From NCBI GenBank assembly GCA_014338405.1, contig JTDE01000972.1:25161-89160 (forward strand): a DNA stretch of 64,000 nt, written 5' to 3'. The translations under genes and the position numbers were made by a program. Below, piece after piece: positions 1-12,211 of this stretch. Every line of letters starts with the position of its first letter. Within the stretch, counting starts at the first letter, position 1. Source of the DNA: Paragonimus skrjabini miyazakii. Its lineage: Eukaryota; Platyhelminthes; Trematoda; Plagiorchiida; Troglotrematidae. The notes under the pieces are model-generated. The model searched no databases. It was given only the letters and a program-made list of their open reading frames with translations, and was not told the DNA's origin.

Positions 1-51
1 TGGTTGTGTGACAGTTAAGCATCAGTGTAAACCACTGGTGTATTGCTGTCT

Positions 52-69
52 ATGATGATGATGATGATG
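52..69. repeat. (ATG)n microsatellite
   Basis: Six tandem ATG units. A simple trinucleotide repeat with no coding context. Confidence 0.9.
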
Positions 70-414
70 AATAGACGATTGCGATATCACTTATTCAGAT
101 AGTCGGGTTAACGGGACTATCTGTCATATGCAAAATACGTCAGAAAAACTGATCAAGAAGATTGAAATTCGTACGGTACTGTTTGATAAAAATTGCAATA
201 AAGGTGTTATCTCATGTTGAATGTGGATTAACCGGATACACAACCTGTCTAGCAGAAAAGACGTTCAAAATAGAACAACCAAACACGGATCCGCAAATAA
301 CCACCAGTCAACGGGAAATTAACTCATTAAAACAATCAGGTGCAGATGAAGGTGAGAGCGTGTCCGACAATATTAAGAAACAGAATTTCGAAGATGATCA
401 TTTGCGAAAAATCT

Positions 415-495
415 GGACTCCAGCTAGATTCGAACGAGGGACAGCAACAATATGCCCATGCACGGCAAATGCTCTACCATCGCTTGGGCATGTTG
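415..495 (-). repeat. tRNA-derived SINE-like fragment
   Basis: On the minus strand an A-box-like stretch (AGCGATGGTAGAGCATT) is followed about 35 bases later by a B-box-like CGTTCGAATCTAGC. This is the order and rough spacing of an RNA polymerase III promoter in a tRNA-derived SINE. It lies where the integrase end of the neighbouring BEL/Pao relic would be expected, so it may be a later insertion into that relic. No full cloverleaf can be drawn and no flanking target-site duplication was found by eye. Confidence 0.45.
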
Positions 496-869
496 TTTCT
501 GTTGCTGGTTCAAGTCGAGTCGAAATTCAGATTTTTCATATATGGGTTTCTTCTAAATTATAGAAGTTACCGCACTACTTATCACCAGTTTAATGAGAAT
601 TTCAATAAATAGGCAATATTAGTTATAACAAGTCGGAATCAAACATTTTGTGTGCAGTCTCAGTACAAACTTAATCATTGCTGCGCACACCAAGGAAAAC
701 TGAAGGTAAACTTAGGATCGGTTCTCTACAAACAAACCAAACATGCCTCAACAGGTTCGTTACTTCGTTTCATACCAAACAAGAGACGAAAAATATACCG
801 AATGAGCTTCAACACATTTAACACCAAGCTTCGAAAGCCACTCGGGCCTCCTATACGGCAAACCCACAA

Positions 870-1340
870 TAGCCATCAAAGGATAGTGCAATAGAGATTC
901 GAAAGCAACTCTTCACAAACCAGAATCAACTTCTCCCATCACCTTTCAACTAATGATAACGTTTAACTACAACCTATGTGACCGTACCGTTCGACGGTAA
1001 AACAACAGGTTTTCTGTCATTTTTGTCGGCGTCACCACTTGTTCTTCTTCCAGGACACAACAAGTTGTCTGTTAATACTGATCGTTTTCGGGACAGACTG
1101 CCCATATGTTTTTTGTCAATAAAGTTGGCTTCGAGGTAGCATGGTCAATTTCCAGGTTGCAGTTCCATTTCGAACAAATGCAATGGCTCTAACTCCATCG
1201 GATCTATTTGGCTTCCAGACTTTAGTACGTAAACAGGTCTAATGAAACGAGAGGTCCACGCTGTTACCTTCACTAGTTTTAACAAAATGGAACATCGTGG
1301 TATCAGACATTCAAAAATAGCATTCACTGCATGCACAGTA
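870..1340 (-). pseudogene. BEL/Pao integrase N-terminal remnant
   Basis: An open minus-strand frame at 1,336-1,145 contains LVKVTAWTSRFIRPVY, the linker that precedes integrase in BEL/Pao polyproteins. Further on, KPVVLPSN and a VKRYH..L piece near 1,010-930 resemble the start of the HHCC zinc-binding domain. FWFVKSCFR follows near 905-880. Stops split all three pieces. The DDE core was not recognised in 1-870. Confidence 0.55.
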
Positions 1341-1559
1341 TCTACAGCTAAAACGCACCTAACTTCATAGTCCTTATATGTTAGTTTAATAGTAAATGAC
1401 TATTTTCAGCTGCTGTCTGAAAACGCTGGAAGCCTCGGTCCCTGGATTCAGTGGTTCATCTCATGTGAAGGTAGTTGCAAAGATCCCGTCGATGCTACAT
1501 CGACCGGGTTCAGCTCAGAAGGCACTTATCTCCACTGTGACATAGTCGTATACTCGCAC

Positions 1560-1870
1560 ATTATCTTATCTCGTTTTGCAAAGAATATCGCAAAGCACAA
1601 AGATATATTGCAGTACTATCATTGAGTTCGTCCAGAGAACTACGTGGCCTATATGCATTCTCAGTTCGTCCACAAGGAGCCTCATCGGTCTTGCTGCGAG
1701 GATGGCCGTTGTGAGTTCGAATGTTGAGATGGTGACTATTATACGCAGGGCCACTCACAATTTGTTCAAAATGAAACGACACTTAAGTGAAGCGTCTGAC
1801 GTTGTCAATCTAATATAACCAACTGCTCCGTATCCTACATCAGATGCGTCAAGAAACAAGTACAATTTTA
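1560..1870 (-). pseudogene. BEL/Pao RNase H remnant
   Basis: The minus strand reads LFLDASDVGYGAVGYIRLT near 1,860-1,805, then ELTTAILAARPMRLL near 1,725-1,680 and LWTNSMIVLQYI near 1,655-1,615. These correspond to the three acidic sites of retroviral-type RNase H. The first Asp and the Glu are kept; the third site (usually WTDS) reads WTNS, an Asp to Asn change that should abolish activity. A frame change falls between the first and second blocks. Confidence 0.75.
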
Positions 1871-2219
1871 TTCAAGTGGCAGTAGATATGTTCACAGAAA
1901 CACAACGAGGCACCCTATTCGGCTTGAAAGATCTCCCGGATTAGACGACCTGCCTCTTCTATTAAACTATCCTAACCAATACCCCGATCGCAAAGGTCTT
2001 GCAACAAATTATGAGCTGAGAGTAGCATTGGAGCAACCGCTGTCAAGGACGAATATAAAGAGGCAACGCATTTCAATATATTCCTTTTGGTCTAAGACGC
2101 ATCCGTAAGGTTCACTTGAAACAGCAAACAATCACATATCACTTCCGACGTCAAACCTAAGACGTTTTGTTAGTAGAAACCCTCTATGTCTAAGTTGACC
2201 GCTTAACACAGTCTATCCT

Positions 2220-3560
2220 CTAAGAGTGTGTTCAGAAACCTCGACACCGTTAAATTTCCACTTTGTAAGTCGAAACCCACCCTTCTGTCGCAGGATGCAA
2301 AGTTTGTCTGTAACAAATATAGTTTCGTTATTTGTTCTTAAAGATAATAAGCAGTCGTCTATATTGAAGTTCCCCTTTATATTTGATATTGCTAAGGCTA
2401 ACAGCCACCCGTTGAAACTTAAAGTTTGCAGAGAACGGTGAAAAACTGGTACAAAGAGGGTAGACGCTCAACACATATACCTTAGGAGGTCTGCACAAAA
2501 ATGTGAACTACACCAGGGGAAGCCAATCTCTCACTTGTAAACTTCCGGAGCCCGAATGCGGAAAAATATTTCCTCGGTATCTGCTGTGATGGTTACTGCA
2601 TGCTTATGAACTCGGAGAAGAACTTAAATATGGCTTTTGGTCAAATCATGCTCTTGTGGTAGTACGTGGTTAAGAGATAATTTTTGTTAGATGGCAGCAC
2701 AATCAAACATTATTCTCATTATTTCTGATTTATTCTAGTTAGGAGCCGGATGATGCGGTAGATACCCAAGACCGGCAAAATGAGCCCCCCTTAAGACAGG
2801 CATTTCTTATATAGCCTGTCCTGATGCGGCTAGATATATCGGCCACATACTTCCATTTTTATATGGTATATCTAAGTAACCTTCACTGAAATAGGTACAG
2901 ACGTCACTTGCACATCGAACAATTATCAGGTAGTTGGTTCATCCCTGTCCTCAACGTCAAACCTATTTTGCAGTGACCATCCGAAAAGGATAGAGAAACT
3001 TCCGTCTTGGCAAAATAAATTATTCCTGAGACATAGCAGATGTTCTCGAGATGCTCCGTTCATCTAATTGTGATCGAAAACACCAGCCAACCACTCACCT
3101 GGTTTACATACTTAGGCAGTCCAGGTGTAGCACAAATTGCAGTCCTGAAGCTCCACTCAAAAACGTTTCAAATAGCTTACAATTTCTTTCTGGTTAGTAT
3201 TCTTTGCTCCAATATCTAATGAGCCACGGAAACATCGCACCCAATAAGAACCTATATACACTTTGTTTAGGATACCATCGAAATCAACTTCTTTTAGGTG
3301 AGCCCATTGCTGAAATTCCATGAGTTCCATGAGTTGTCTCTACAACGGTGATGTTGGTCTCGTCCAAAAATTAAAGTTCACATGTCACTCGGCGACATAG
3401 CATCATGCAAGCGCTATACGGAGTGCGAGTCGACATTCCACACGGATTACTTGGTAAATCGAGCTTGCAAGCCACCCTTTCGTCTACTAATGTGGTACCG
3501 ACCCATCGTCAACAAATGCGCAAGTTCTTACTGAGCACGTTTTTTCTCATAGCCGAACAA
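2220..3560 (-). pseudogene. BEL/Pao protease and reverse transcriptase remnant
   Basis: A protease-like part at about 3,560-3,330 (CAFVDDGSV, then VACKLDLPSNPCGMSTRTP in a shifted frame) precedes the reverse transcriptase. The reverse transcriptase shows HAVTITADTEEIFFRI near 2,610-2,540, matching the region before the palm motifs in this family. An NFNIDDCLLSL box follows near 2,370-2,335, then KLCILRQKGGFRLTKW near 2,310-2,260. Both catalytic aspartates of the DD box survive, but several frameshifts and stops separate the blocks. Confidence 0.7.
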
Positions 3561-3899
3561 GTGCACAGATCAAATGAACACCTTTGAGACTAGCAAAAGC
3601 TGCACCACAGTGTGCATTTTCTTCATTTGTCTTAGATTTTCGTGATTATACGTCATCGTGCGATAGATTATGGCGACGCTCACCACAGTCAGACCTTGAA
3701 CACAACATAGGCTGTACATGACTTTGTCATGTGATTGGCCTTCAGACGAGTAAAACACTGTCTGTTGGGTCTGACTGTATTCCGACGCTGTTTCAACGGT
3801 TAAGCAACGAAGTGTATACAGTCTGTAAGGTCGTAGTCAACTCTGTACAGGCAGCAACTGGCAAACGGGTTATTCCAGCTGATGACCATCACGTTAGCA

Positions 3900-5060
3900 T
3901 GATATCTGGACCGCATGATTTCAGTTAAATCTCAAGTGTTAAGAGTAATGGACTTTGCATCGGACAGCCTAACTGGTTGACCATGTTCACCACTGGCCAC
4001 AGATGTTCGTTTTCCAATGAACGCCATTAAATCAGCAAAGATGGGTTTCCTCTTAGACGTCATTATTTGTAAGTCATATCAGTTCATCCTTCTTGTAGGC
4101 ATCTAGGAAATCGTTCAATCAACCAGACCGAATAGGCAGATCTAAGTAAAACTCTTGATCGGCTTAATTGAGACAGTTTGATATTACACTTTCGCATTTG
4201 GGTGGCTAAGCGCATGAGACCATCCAAGTCAGAAATACCTCACTTAGGACCACCAAACAGTTCATGCATTACACACAGGACGATCTGATGTAAGCGACCA
4301 AAGTGACTTATAAGTATGCCCATAGATTATTTTCATCCCGTTGATCCAGGTAAGAGTACACAGTGTCATATGGATTTCTTCGATCTACCACGGCAATAAT
4401 AAATAAAATGTTGAAGCTGTCGTTATCCTCATTCAATCGGTCACGTTATTTTCAAAATTTCTAAGAACCTCATGAAAGCGTCCTGACGACCCACTAAACG
4501 GTTTGACCTTAAGCTTGGGAAAACCTACATACAGAACTAGTGACTTGAGTGATTCTTCCAGCGTCTCGTCAAAGTTACTCACCTAATAGGACTGGGCAGG
4601 TGATTAAAATGTTCCTACCTCGTCGCATTCCTTTGGTTTTATCAAAGCAACCACTCTTTCGAGGTGTTCGTAAGCACCCAGCAATCTCCGCTGTAGCTCG
4701 TCTTCTTTTATATAGTTTATATTCCTCTTTAGCAACTGACAATTCTTCTTACTTCAGCGGTGCTTCGGGGACTGACAGAGTGAAAAATTCTGGCGAGACA
4801 CAAGGTTTATGGACCTCTTTTATCTCTCCTCGTATCTTTCCTCCTGGGCCAGATTCCTTCATAGCTTCCAGAACCCCAAACATACCGTGAGTATATGAAA
4901 CAACGCAAACATAATCAATCATAGTCTGACCCTTAGAAATATAAGAATGAGAAAGCAAATTATCAGGACTAAAATTGACATCAGCATCAAGGGGTTGCTG
5001 ACCGTTTACTAGTCTACATGCTGGGTTTGAAGGAGGGGTAACATAGAAGGACAACACGCG
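3900..5060 (-). pseudogene. BEL/Pao Gag remnant
   Basis: The minus-strand reading holds an N-terminal stretch that is open from 5,057 to 4,749, then a piece near 4,520-4,380 reading VKPFSGSSGRFHEVLRNFENN. In BEL/Pao Gag, the motif P-x-F-x-G followed by F..-FE..V introduces the capsid-like domain, so the match is one of family pattern. After that the frame shifts and stops accumulate down to about 3,900. No clean zinc knuckle was seen. The plus-strand frame at 4,549-4,890 lies opposite and is taken as a shadow. Confidence 0.6.
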
Positions 5061-7599
5061 TTACATCTGCAGATGCATCTTCGACACATGAAGACTCATT
5101 CGAAAACTCCGAATCGTGGAAGAATTCCTGAGACTACAGCGCGAGGTGCAGGCCGTGTTGACATTTTAAATATGCCACGTCAAAGAGATCATATTTAACT
5201 CAATTAACTACAGGGGCATTCTTGAAATGCCAGTATTACTTGCAGTTGACAAATTTGTAGCTACATTAGACTTCGAAAATCCAGCATAGGTTTTTAGAAA
5301 TTATAAGGTAACACACCGAAGGTCATCGTTTGTTACTTTGCTCTCAGAATACCCTCTAGCTGGGCGTATTGCTTCTACTCTTGGCATCCTCAATCTAAAA
5401 ATGGCAGTGCTTCATCTATACAAATAGATTTGTTACAGGTTTCCACATATTCGTCTCCAACCAATTCGTTACCTGATACATATTGAATGGTGCAACGAGA
5501 CCCTATGGTTAGTTGGTATTGTTTGTTTGTCCCGTTTGTAGTACCCGATAGGAACGAGGCATTAATCTACATGTTTCTCTTGTTCAGTGTAGTGCACAAA
5601 GAAGACCATCACGTCAAGGTAACAGAGCAGGACAGAACTTGTAAAAGCTGTTAACAAGATGTATTCATTGTGTGGTCGCAAGCATGCGACGGCTATTTTC
5701 AGGTACATTTCCAATATTCAGTTTGTGTTCGTCGACCATTTATTCACTAGTTTGATGTGGTTACACTAGGTTCACATCAAATTTGGCGCGTGAGCCATAG
5801 TTCCGACAGCACAATAGCTTCTCACTTTCACTACAACCGGTACTACGTTCGCACTGTGGCGATTTTATACGATATCTCTTTTCACGTACTAAAGCGCGTG
5901 GACTCATTGTTATGTTACAATATCATGCCCTCTCCTCTGCTTAGTCTTGGTGAACCTAACTGAGTGCTACAAAAACTCGATTATTTTAATTTTCAGGCAT
6001 TAGTAACACTCACTTAGAGCTTAATTTGATGAAAACATTGTTGCCATCGGTACAAAATCACAATGTTACTAATGATTTTTCAATTTCAATGTGCTTAGAT
6101 TAGATTATTAAGAATTAAGCAAACTGCGAAACTCTACCCTGGATTTTATTCAGTTTCAAACGTCTGCAGTTTTATCCTGAAGGTTTTTCGGGACTAACTA
6201 CACATACTGATGAAATAAATGATGACTTCGCTACCTGCAAATGTTCAATTCACTGATTCGATCTGTCACATCCGTCTTCACATGCATTTACGGTTAATAG
6301 CGGCCGTCGATTTAGCTCAATTTTTATCCAAGTATAGCAGTAATAAATAAAACTGCATTCAGAGATAAATTTGGCTTATTGCTGGAGGACAGAATACGAC
6401 GTTGGTAGTGGTATAGCCAGTTGCTTTCTCTTGATTAATGTAACACACGATTAAACATTGAATTCACGCCGTTCAATGTGTTGTGCGTTATTCACTCGCC
6501 ATAATACATATTCTGTAACCGTTACACAAAAACATTAACCAAAAATATAAAAAACCAGGTTAAAATATGTAATTCTACTTAACGTTTGTCGTTCCACTCC
6601 AAAATCCACTTTCTTTCTATCAGTAACACTAGTGTAACCCGTAAAAACCGGAAAGACAGTATACATTAAAACTAAGTTGAACCAGTATATTTGCTGACGC
6701 TATGAGAACACTAGGTGCTACAAACTGATTGGTTCATCCTTCTGTGTATTTAAAACTCAATTGAACTTAATTGCATTAGAATTCGACTTCGCCAGCCGCT
6801 GTAATAACTTTCAAGTTGAACCGATTGTAACAGACGCGTCATTCCAAGTATTTTGCTTTTAGTGACAACAAGGCAGATGATCCTCCGAACTTTGTATTAA
6901 CTCCGATATGCAGTCTTATTGCATACAGCAAAAGAAATGTGATACTCTGAGGTATTGATCAAAGTTTGTGTGACCCATAACTTAATGTAAGAAAGTGCCC
7001 TAATTCCACGTTAGAGGATGATCGTGATTGTAGGGAAAGACTTTTTTACATAACTAGTAATGGTGAAGAAACCTCGTAGGGCACAAATCCCCTAAATTCA
7101 AATAGAACAACCATGTAACCGCTATAATGGGGATAAAGATATTGGCCACATGGCAACAGCGGGCCTCAAACAGTGCTAGGGAAACTCGAAATTTCTCAAG
7201 TACGATTATCTTCTCTTTCGAAATGTACCCTTCTGTTCGGATGGGCAAAATCACTCTTACCGCTAGATTCGCATTAGCACAAATATGGTAAATAAGAACA
7301 CATTTAACGATTTTCTACACCGTCTCGTTAAAAAAGTATCGTGCGGGCCACCTTCATTTGTAGTGAAACAAAAAAGTATGAGGCAAACATACCGGACGTG
7401 AAGCCTACTGAATAAAAATGTTACCGTTCGAATAGTTTTCACGTTGCAAATCATGTTCATATAAGCGTTATCTAACAAATACAGTTCACAACATTGAGTT
7501 ACTCATCAGGTTCATTAAGAGAGCAGGAAAACACACGGTGGGATGCAAGCATTTGCTTTATTCTCAACGGTCGATTACATAAAGTATTCAGTTACATTG
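5061..7599. other. No recognisable gene
   Basis: AT-rich sequence between the BEL/Pao relic and the first Penelope-like relic. It may include the BEL 5' untranslated region or LTR, but I could not find a repeated terminus. Open frames are short and none carries a motif I recognise. Confidence 0.5.
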
Positions 7600-8720
7600 G
7601 TTTGGCGCAAGGCGAAAAAATAGTGGAGCGGAAGAACATCACACGAGCATAATCCTGGTGGAGTGAACCGTTTCAGCGCCAGGGAAACGGAACCGATTGC
7701 GTCGGTGTCTTTTGTCAACAGAGGGCACTTGAGTAACAACGCTTCGGAAAGCACCAGCAGATTGAAGTTACTTTTGTTCAATAAGACCATAAGCGAAGCG
7801 CTATGGTCACCCATATGACTTGTTGCGTTTATATGTTTTGCGATCGAAGACGTCGGATTTCTGTTTGGGTTTTGATCTGCTGACCCGCACTGAATCATTG
7901 TCTGCTTCAGCCAGTTGGGTATTTGCTACGCTCTGCTCCTTCGCAAGTTTCGATCCATTCTGCTAATGTATGAGTCACAGCAGCTACAGGTGAACTCGTG
8001 GATCACATGTGGCAGTATTCCGGGAAATAACGATTAAGGCAGAGAAGGCCAATTCTTCAGATGGAGAGTAACAAACGCAATTCCGCTGCGGGATAAGTGC
8101 GATCAGTAGCAGGTATTAACTTTCTTCTTACATCGTCGGTATTTTGGTCTCTGGTGTAAGGGAGGTTGATGGCAACCTGTCACTTCAGTGATAATTGTGA
8201 CTGAGTGTTGGCCATTTGCTCCTTAAACTGAATTTCAGCTAATTTGACTGAATGTTTATTCACTAACAGAACATTCTTCAAGAGTTTCTCTTTACAATTT
8301 AGACGGTCAGTCTTGCACAATTCCCTTTCCCAATGAAGAAGCGTTCGCAGTAAATAACACTTGAATACCGGGGGCACAAATTAAGAGAATTGTACGTACT
8401 CTTTGTTTCGTGTGGCCATCCGAAAACCGACAAGTTATCAGAACTGCCTAGACGTCTGTAAAGGGGAGTATTCAAGAATGGTAATGAGTCATCTAACAAT
8501 TTTTTACGGGTGACAGGGAGATTCCGGTTAGGGAAGGTAAACTGATGTAAATGATATATGAATGGACCACGTTCAGTAGTTGATAAAATGTCACACTATA
8601 CGAAGAAGAATATCAATCGTTGTTGAGTCCAACGGACTGCCCATTGTTACACCATCAATCTGCTTATGAGCACATCCATCGAAGTGAACCGACTAATTTT
8701 CGTACACATAGGAAACTGTT
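7600..8720 (-). mobile_element. Penelope-like element relic, RT C-terminal half plus GIY-YIG
   Basis: Minus-strand fragments in Penelope-like order. KQIDGVTMGSPLDS near 8,670-8,625 matches the RT block before the YxDD motif. SLPFLNTPLYRRLGSSDN near 8,485-8,430 matches the LPFLD.L block. YLLRTLLHWERELCKTDRL near 8,355-8,300 matches the RTLFxRxxxxC region. The endonuclease part reads CSCCDSYISRMDRNL near 7,990-7,945. The C-terminal part (NPTSSIAKHINATSHMGDHS) lies inside the open frame at 7,898-7,575. In this family a GIY-YIG endonuclease follows the RT. Stops and frameshifts are frequent. No terminal repeats were found. Confidence 0.8.
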
Positions 8721-10089
8721 TAGCTCATCCTGATTAAGCTGATGTGACGTTTGTTCGTTTGATTGTTTTATTTTGCCATGCGCTGAACCTGTACAACTGG
8801 TTGTCTTATGTAACCGACTGTTGGGAATAAATGAAGTGCTCAGATCTCACAATGTATGTTCCACTACCATCCGAATGGAAGTATAACAAGATAAAATTGG
8901 TCTCAAACTTACTACTTTGAGATTACGCGCAGAAATAAATTAGACAGTCCAACTGCCGTAATAGTGGTGTTTAACAAACGCTCATTAATATGTTTCTAAT
9001 CAACCAGAGTGGAGTGTTATACCATTGAATCCTAACAAAAATGTCGATACCATCAATCAAGAACGACAACAAACGTTGGAAAAAATTAAAGCCATTTTCG
9101 GGCGTTTTAAAATTTATATTTAACGCTTGAATAAACAGCTTTCAATTGATTTACAGCCAAGTGAATGTAAAACAACAAATCCGTTCGTTGTACCAAATCA
9201 TTCATTTTCATATAAATTCCAATGTATTTTTTGCTGAAGTCTGCATTACCAAACCATTCGCTAACCAAGAACGCGAGTGACTGATTTTTCAAAAGTTCGA
9301 AAAATACTCTTCAGTTTTTGTTTAATACTTAACTTACTCACGTAATACAACAGTTTCAGTTAACAGTCTGCTTTTTGACCGTCTAGCCGTCTCGTAATTA
9401 ACCCATTGTGTGATATTTTCCAGTTTCCAGCTTAGTTCGTTTTGTTCTATGCTAACTGATTGAGTTCCACCTGTCTGCCTGCGTTTACCGATTTATTTCA
9501 TACAAGTTTTACAACAATGTTAATTCAAAATTAGGACGGACCATTGTCCTGTTTAAGTTCAGCATTACAATCAAACAGGATTGAAACCAACATCCATTAT
9601 TATTATCATTAAATACACAATATAACTATTGCGTTACTCCCCAATCAGTCATTATGATAAGTAAATTCATCACAGTTCCTGTCCAGTAAGATGAAATCTA
9701 AGAAGATCACTTTACTCAGTTTTCAGGTAATGACCACGAAGAAAAAGGAACGTTACTAAATGAAAGACCACCTTGGAATTGAGGTCATTTGCCTGTTCTC
9801 TATGTGACGTCGCTCCGCTGTTCAGAGTGGCTGATTTGCTAAAAGACACAAATAGGGCATCACAGGCAAATCTGACCAAATTATAACTCAGTCAGTCTAG
9901 TTTATCACATATGGTAACCGCAACAATAACGAAACATGTAAGTCTTGTCATTATCAGTTTACCCAGTTATAAGTTGAGTATGCACATTCAGATACACTGC
10001 ATTTAGTCAACGCAGTTGAGCTCAGGGGTATAGGACGCACTGAATTCAAACAAAAAAATGGCAAAAACTAAAATTTGATTTTAGATGAG
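8721..10089. other. No recognisable gene
   Basis: AT-rich. The N-terminal RT part of the adjacent minus-strand Penelope-like relic might extend into the first few hundred bases, but no motif is readable. Otherwise only short unsupported frames. Confidence 0.4.
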
Positions 10090-10187
10090 ACCCAACTGTG
10101 AGAAGTCAGGGCTTTGGCTGGATTCGAACCAGCGACAGATGTTAAATAGACCGTATATAATTAATATTGTATGCAAAACAGTTGGGT
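10090..10187 (-). repeat. tRNA-like structure or SINE relic: T-arm enclosed by a 10-bp stem
   Basis: On the minus strand GCTGG-TTCGAAT-CCAGC (10,133-10,117) is a perfect tRNA T-arm hairpin and contains a consensus B box, GGTTCGAATCC. The segment is closed by a perfect 10-bp inverted repeat, ACCCAACTGT at the 5' end (10,187-10,178) and ACAGTTGGGT at the 3' end (10,099-10,090). Between the 5' arm and the T-arm the sequence is AT-rich and no D-arm or anticodon arm is evident, so this is not an ordinary tRNA gene. A decayed SINE or tRNA pseudogene is the simplest reading. Confidence 0.4.
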
Positions 10188-11282
10188 TGAACGGCTAAAC
10201 ATTTAAGAGTTTATGAGGCACGACGGAAACATCTACGAAATATGTCAACATTACTTATAAGCAAGTGCTGTATGCATGTTTATTCCTTGATGTTGATCAA
10301 AGTGTGTGTTTTCACTTCGCACGTACGTTTATCGCATTTCAGCGGATTTTCACATGAGCAAGTTGATGGCGTAGTAGTAGGCAGAATTGTGAATAGTTTG
10401 CTAATCATTCACCAACAGTGAACAGAAGACACGGTGAATGTAGTAGTGTATAGGATGACAAACTGTTATATCGTTCACGGTAGACTCCCTAGTCAACACT
10501 ACTGGTACACGTATATTGAATCAATTTCATAAAATGTCCCCAATCAATTCCGAGCTTAAGCCAAGCGGTTAGTTTTTAACGCAATTCTTAACGATCGGCT
10601 ATTTCGGTACAATGTTCAATCAATTGAAAATTTGTGCATCAGATTTGTATTCGATTTTCGAAGGCTTAGTTATTGTTTAAGGCAAGCACCATGAAATGAG
10701 CATGTCAAAGTACCGTGTTTGGGAAATGTCCACCTTTGAAAAACCATATGAAGCATTGTTAAGCAACCTATTGCGATCTTATTCCCAACCGTGGTTTCAC
10801 ACAAAACATCCCAGTCTAGTAACTTAGTGTAATGAATTGATGTAATTTTCTGTGAACAAGGGAGGACTAAGTTAAACTGTTAATTAAAATAATCTGACTT
10901 TTCATACTTCTACTCCTCTAGTATCTCATGGTTAATCTGAAGCATTTTGAAGCACTTCAATCACGAAACGGTATAAACTTTCGAAGTATGGTACTTTGAA
11001 ATGACTAGTAGATCATAAATAGTCTTAAAGTTGGATGTGCTAATTCATGACAAAAACGACGACGAGATTTAGCAACAGCTAGTATCCTTTTGCGTGAATT
11101 TCCTTCTTTGTTGCACTCGGCATCGACTTTGTATGCCAACTGCTGATTCTGATATGATTGTTGGAATTGCAGGATCCACAATATGTTTATTTTATTGTAT
11201 GAACATAAGATTTTTCTGTGAAATAAAAGGACATTATCCTAACTCCTGCGTTTAAAAATCTGAAAGGAACTGACATGTGCAT

Positions 11283-11535
11283 TCAACGAACTGCGTTAAA
11301 TGCATTCTCTTGTTTAACACGTAGGGCTGCAAAAACCCTTGTAGGATTGGTTGTGAATTGCACTTGACCAAAAACTAATTTCTGATCCACTTCCGGAGTT
11401 TTGAATGTGTTTACATGCACCATGCCCGTACGTTGGACGTCACTGGCAAAGTTTAATTTCATAAACGTCATCGCGGTGGTTGACAGGAGACATGTGCGTT
11501 TTGATAGTGCTATGCATGCAAAAGTAAAATGCAGT
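11283..11535 (-). CDS. Candidate exon, unrecognised
   Basis: An open minus-strand frame of about 84 codons ends in TGA at 11,283. It includes TGMVHVNTFKTPEVDQKLV and VFGQVQFTTNPTRVFAALR, which read like a folded beta-rich protein. A possible donor (CGT followed by GTTAAA) lies just before the stop, and a possible acceptor (GCATAG) near 11,506. No neighbouring exon was linked and no family was recognised, so chance is possible. Confidence 0.2.
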
Positions 11536-12211
11536 TAGTTTTGCAGTAAAACCATACAATGCACAGTTTTTTAATTTCTTGATCAGTGAGTTTGAAATCT
11601 AAAAATTTGCAATGCACAGAAGTTGCACTAAGCAATAACATGACGATTGTAACAAATTTTTACAACTAGAGTCATGAAAACATTATAAACATTATACTGA
11701 TGCCAGCATTGTAAAAATTATATACTGTGCAATGAAGCTGTAAAAATGCCCAACAGCTAACAAATACTTTATTTAACATACATAGCAGAATGACCGGCAC
11801 TCAAAATCAGTGAACTGAGACCATTGTAGATCATGTGATTAAAGCGTCACTAAACCCTCTCAAATGATTGTAAGTGGATGGAACAGTGACGACAGTGACC
11901 GTTGCAAAATATAAGACCACGCTATGCTTGGACATCACATTCCTCTTAGAAAAACACTGAGCAAAAGTGAAATGTAAAACTAGTATACTAAGGCAGACAC
12001 CATGCTACGTGAATTCATGCTAGCCCCATAATTATCACTGTCATGACTTTAGGTAACACGTAGTTGGCAACAGATAAGTGGTCATCAAACGTTTGATGTA
12101 AAACAGTAAATTAACGAAGGGTGTTTTTAGCATCTCAGACCTTAAGCTGTGACGGCTAATTAAGTTGAAGGAACCGTTTGGACTGAGTTTTGTTTTAACG
12201 AGATTCAGCGT

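Larger units (their letters stand above)
860..5060 (-). mobile_element. Degenerate BEL/Pao LTR retrotransposon (Gag-Pro-RT-RH-IN)
   Basis: Read on the minus strand from 5,060 downward, translated fragments follow the BEL/Pao order: Gag, aspartic protease region, reverse transcriptase, RNase H, the linker with a VTAW-type motif, and the integrase zinc-binding start. Every domain is interrupted by stops or frame changes, so the copy is dead. Diagnostic pieces are a GGFRLTKW motif, an NFNIDDCL box (YVDD-type, both aspartates kept), and DASDVGYGAVGYIRL followed by ELTTAILAARPMRLL in RNase H. The integrase core should lie below about 860 but is not clear there. No LTR or target-site duplication was recognised; the downstream LTR probably lies outside the left edge. 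The many plus-strand open frames over this stretch are antisense shadows. Confidence 0.85.

Noticed and set aside
162..894. Plus-strand open frames of 80-133 codons at the left edge
   Set aside because: They lie opposite the BEL/Pao integrase end and a SINE-like fragment, show no motif, and two start at non-ATG codons.
4549..4890. 113-codon plus-strand open frame
   Set aside because: It is antisense to the Gag remnant, which has recognisable motifs on the minus strand.
10117..10133. A functional tRNA gene
   Set aside because: Only the T-arm is intact; no D-arm, anticodon arm or normal 7-bp acceptor stem can be drawn.
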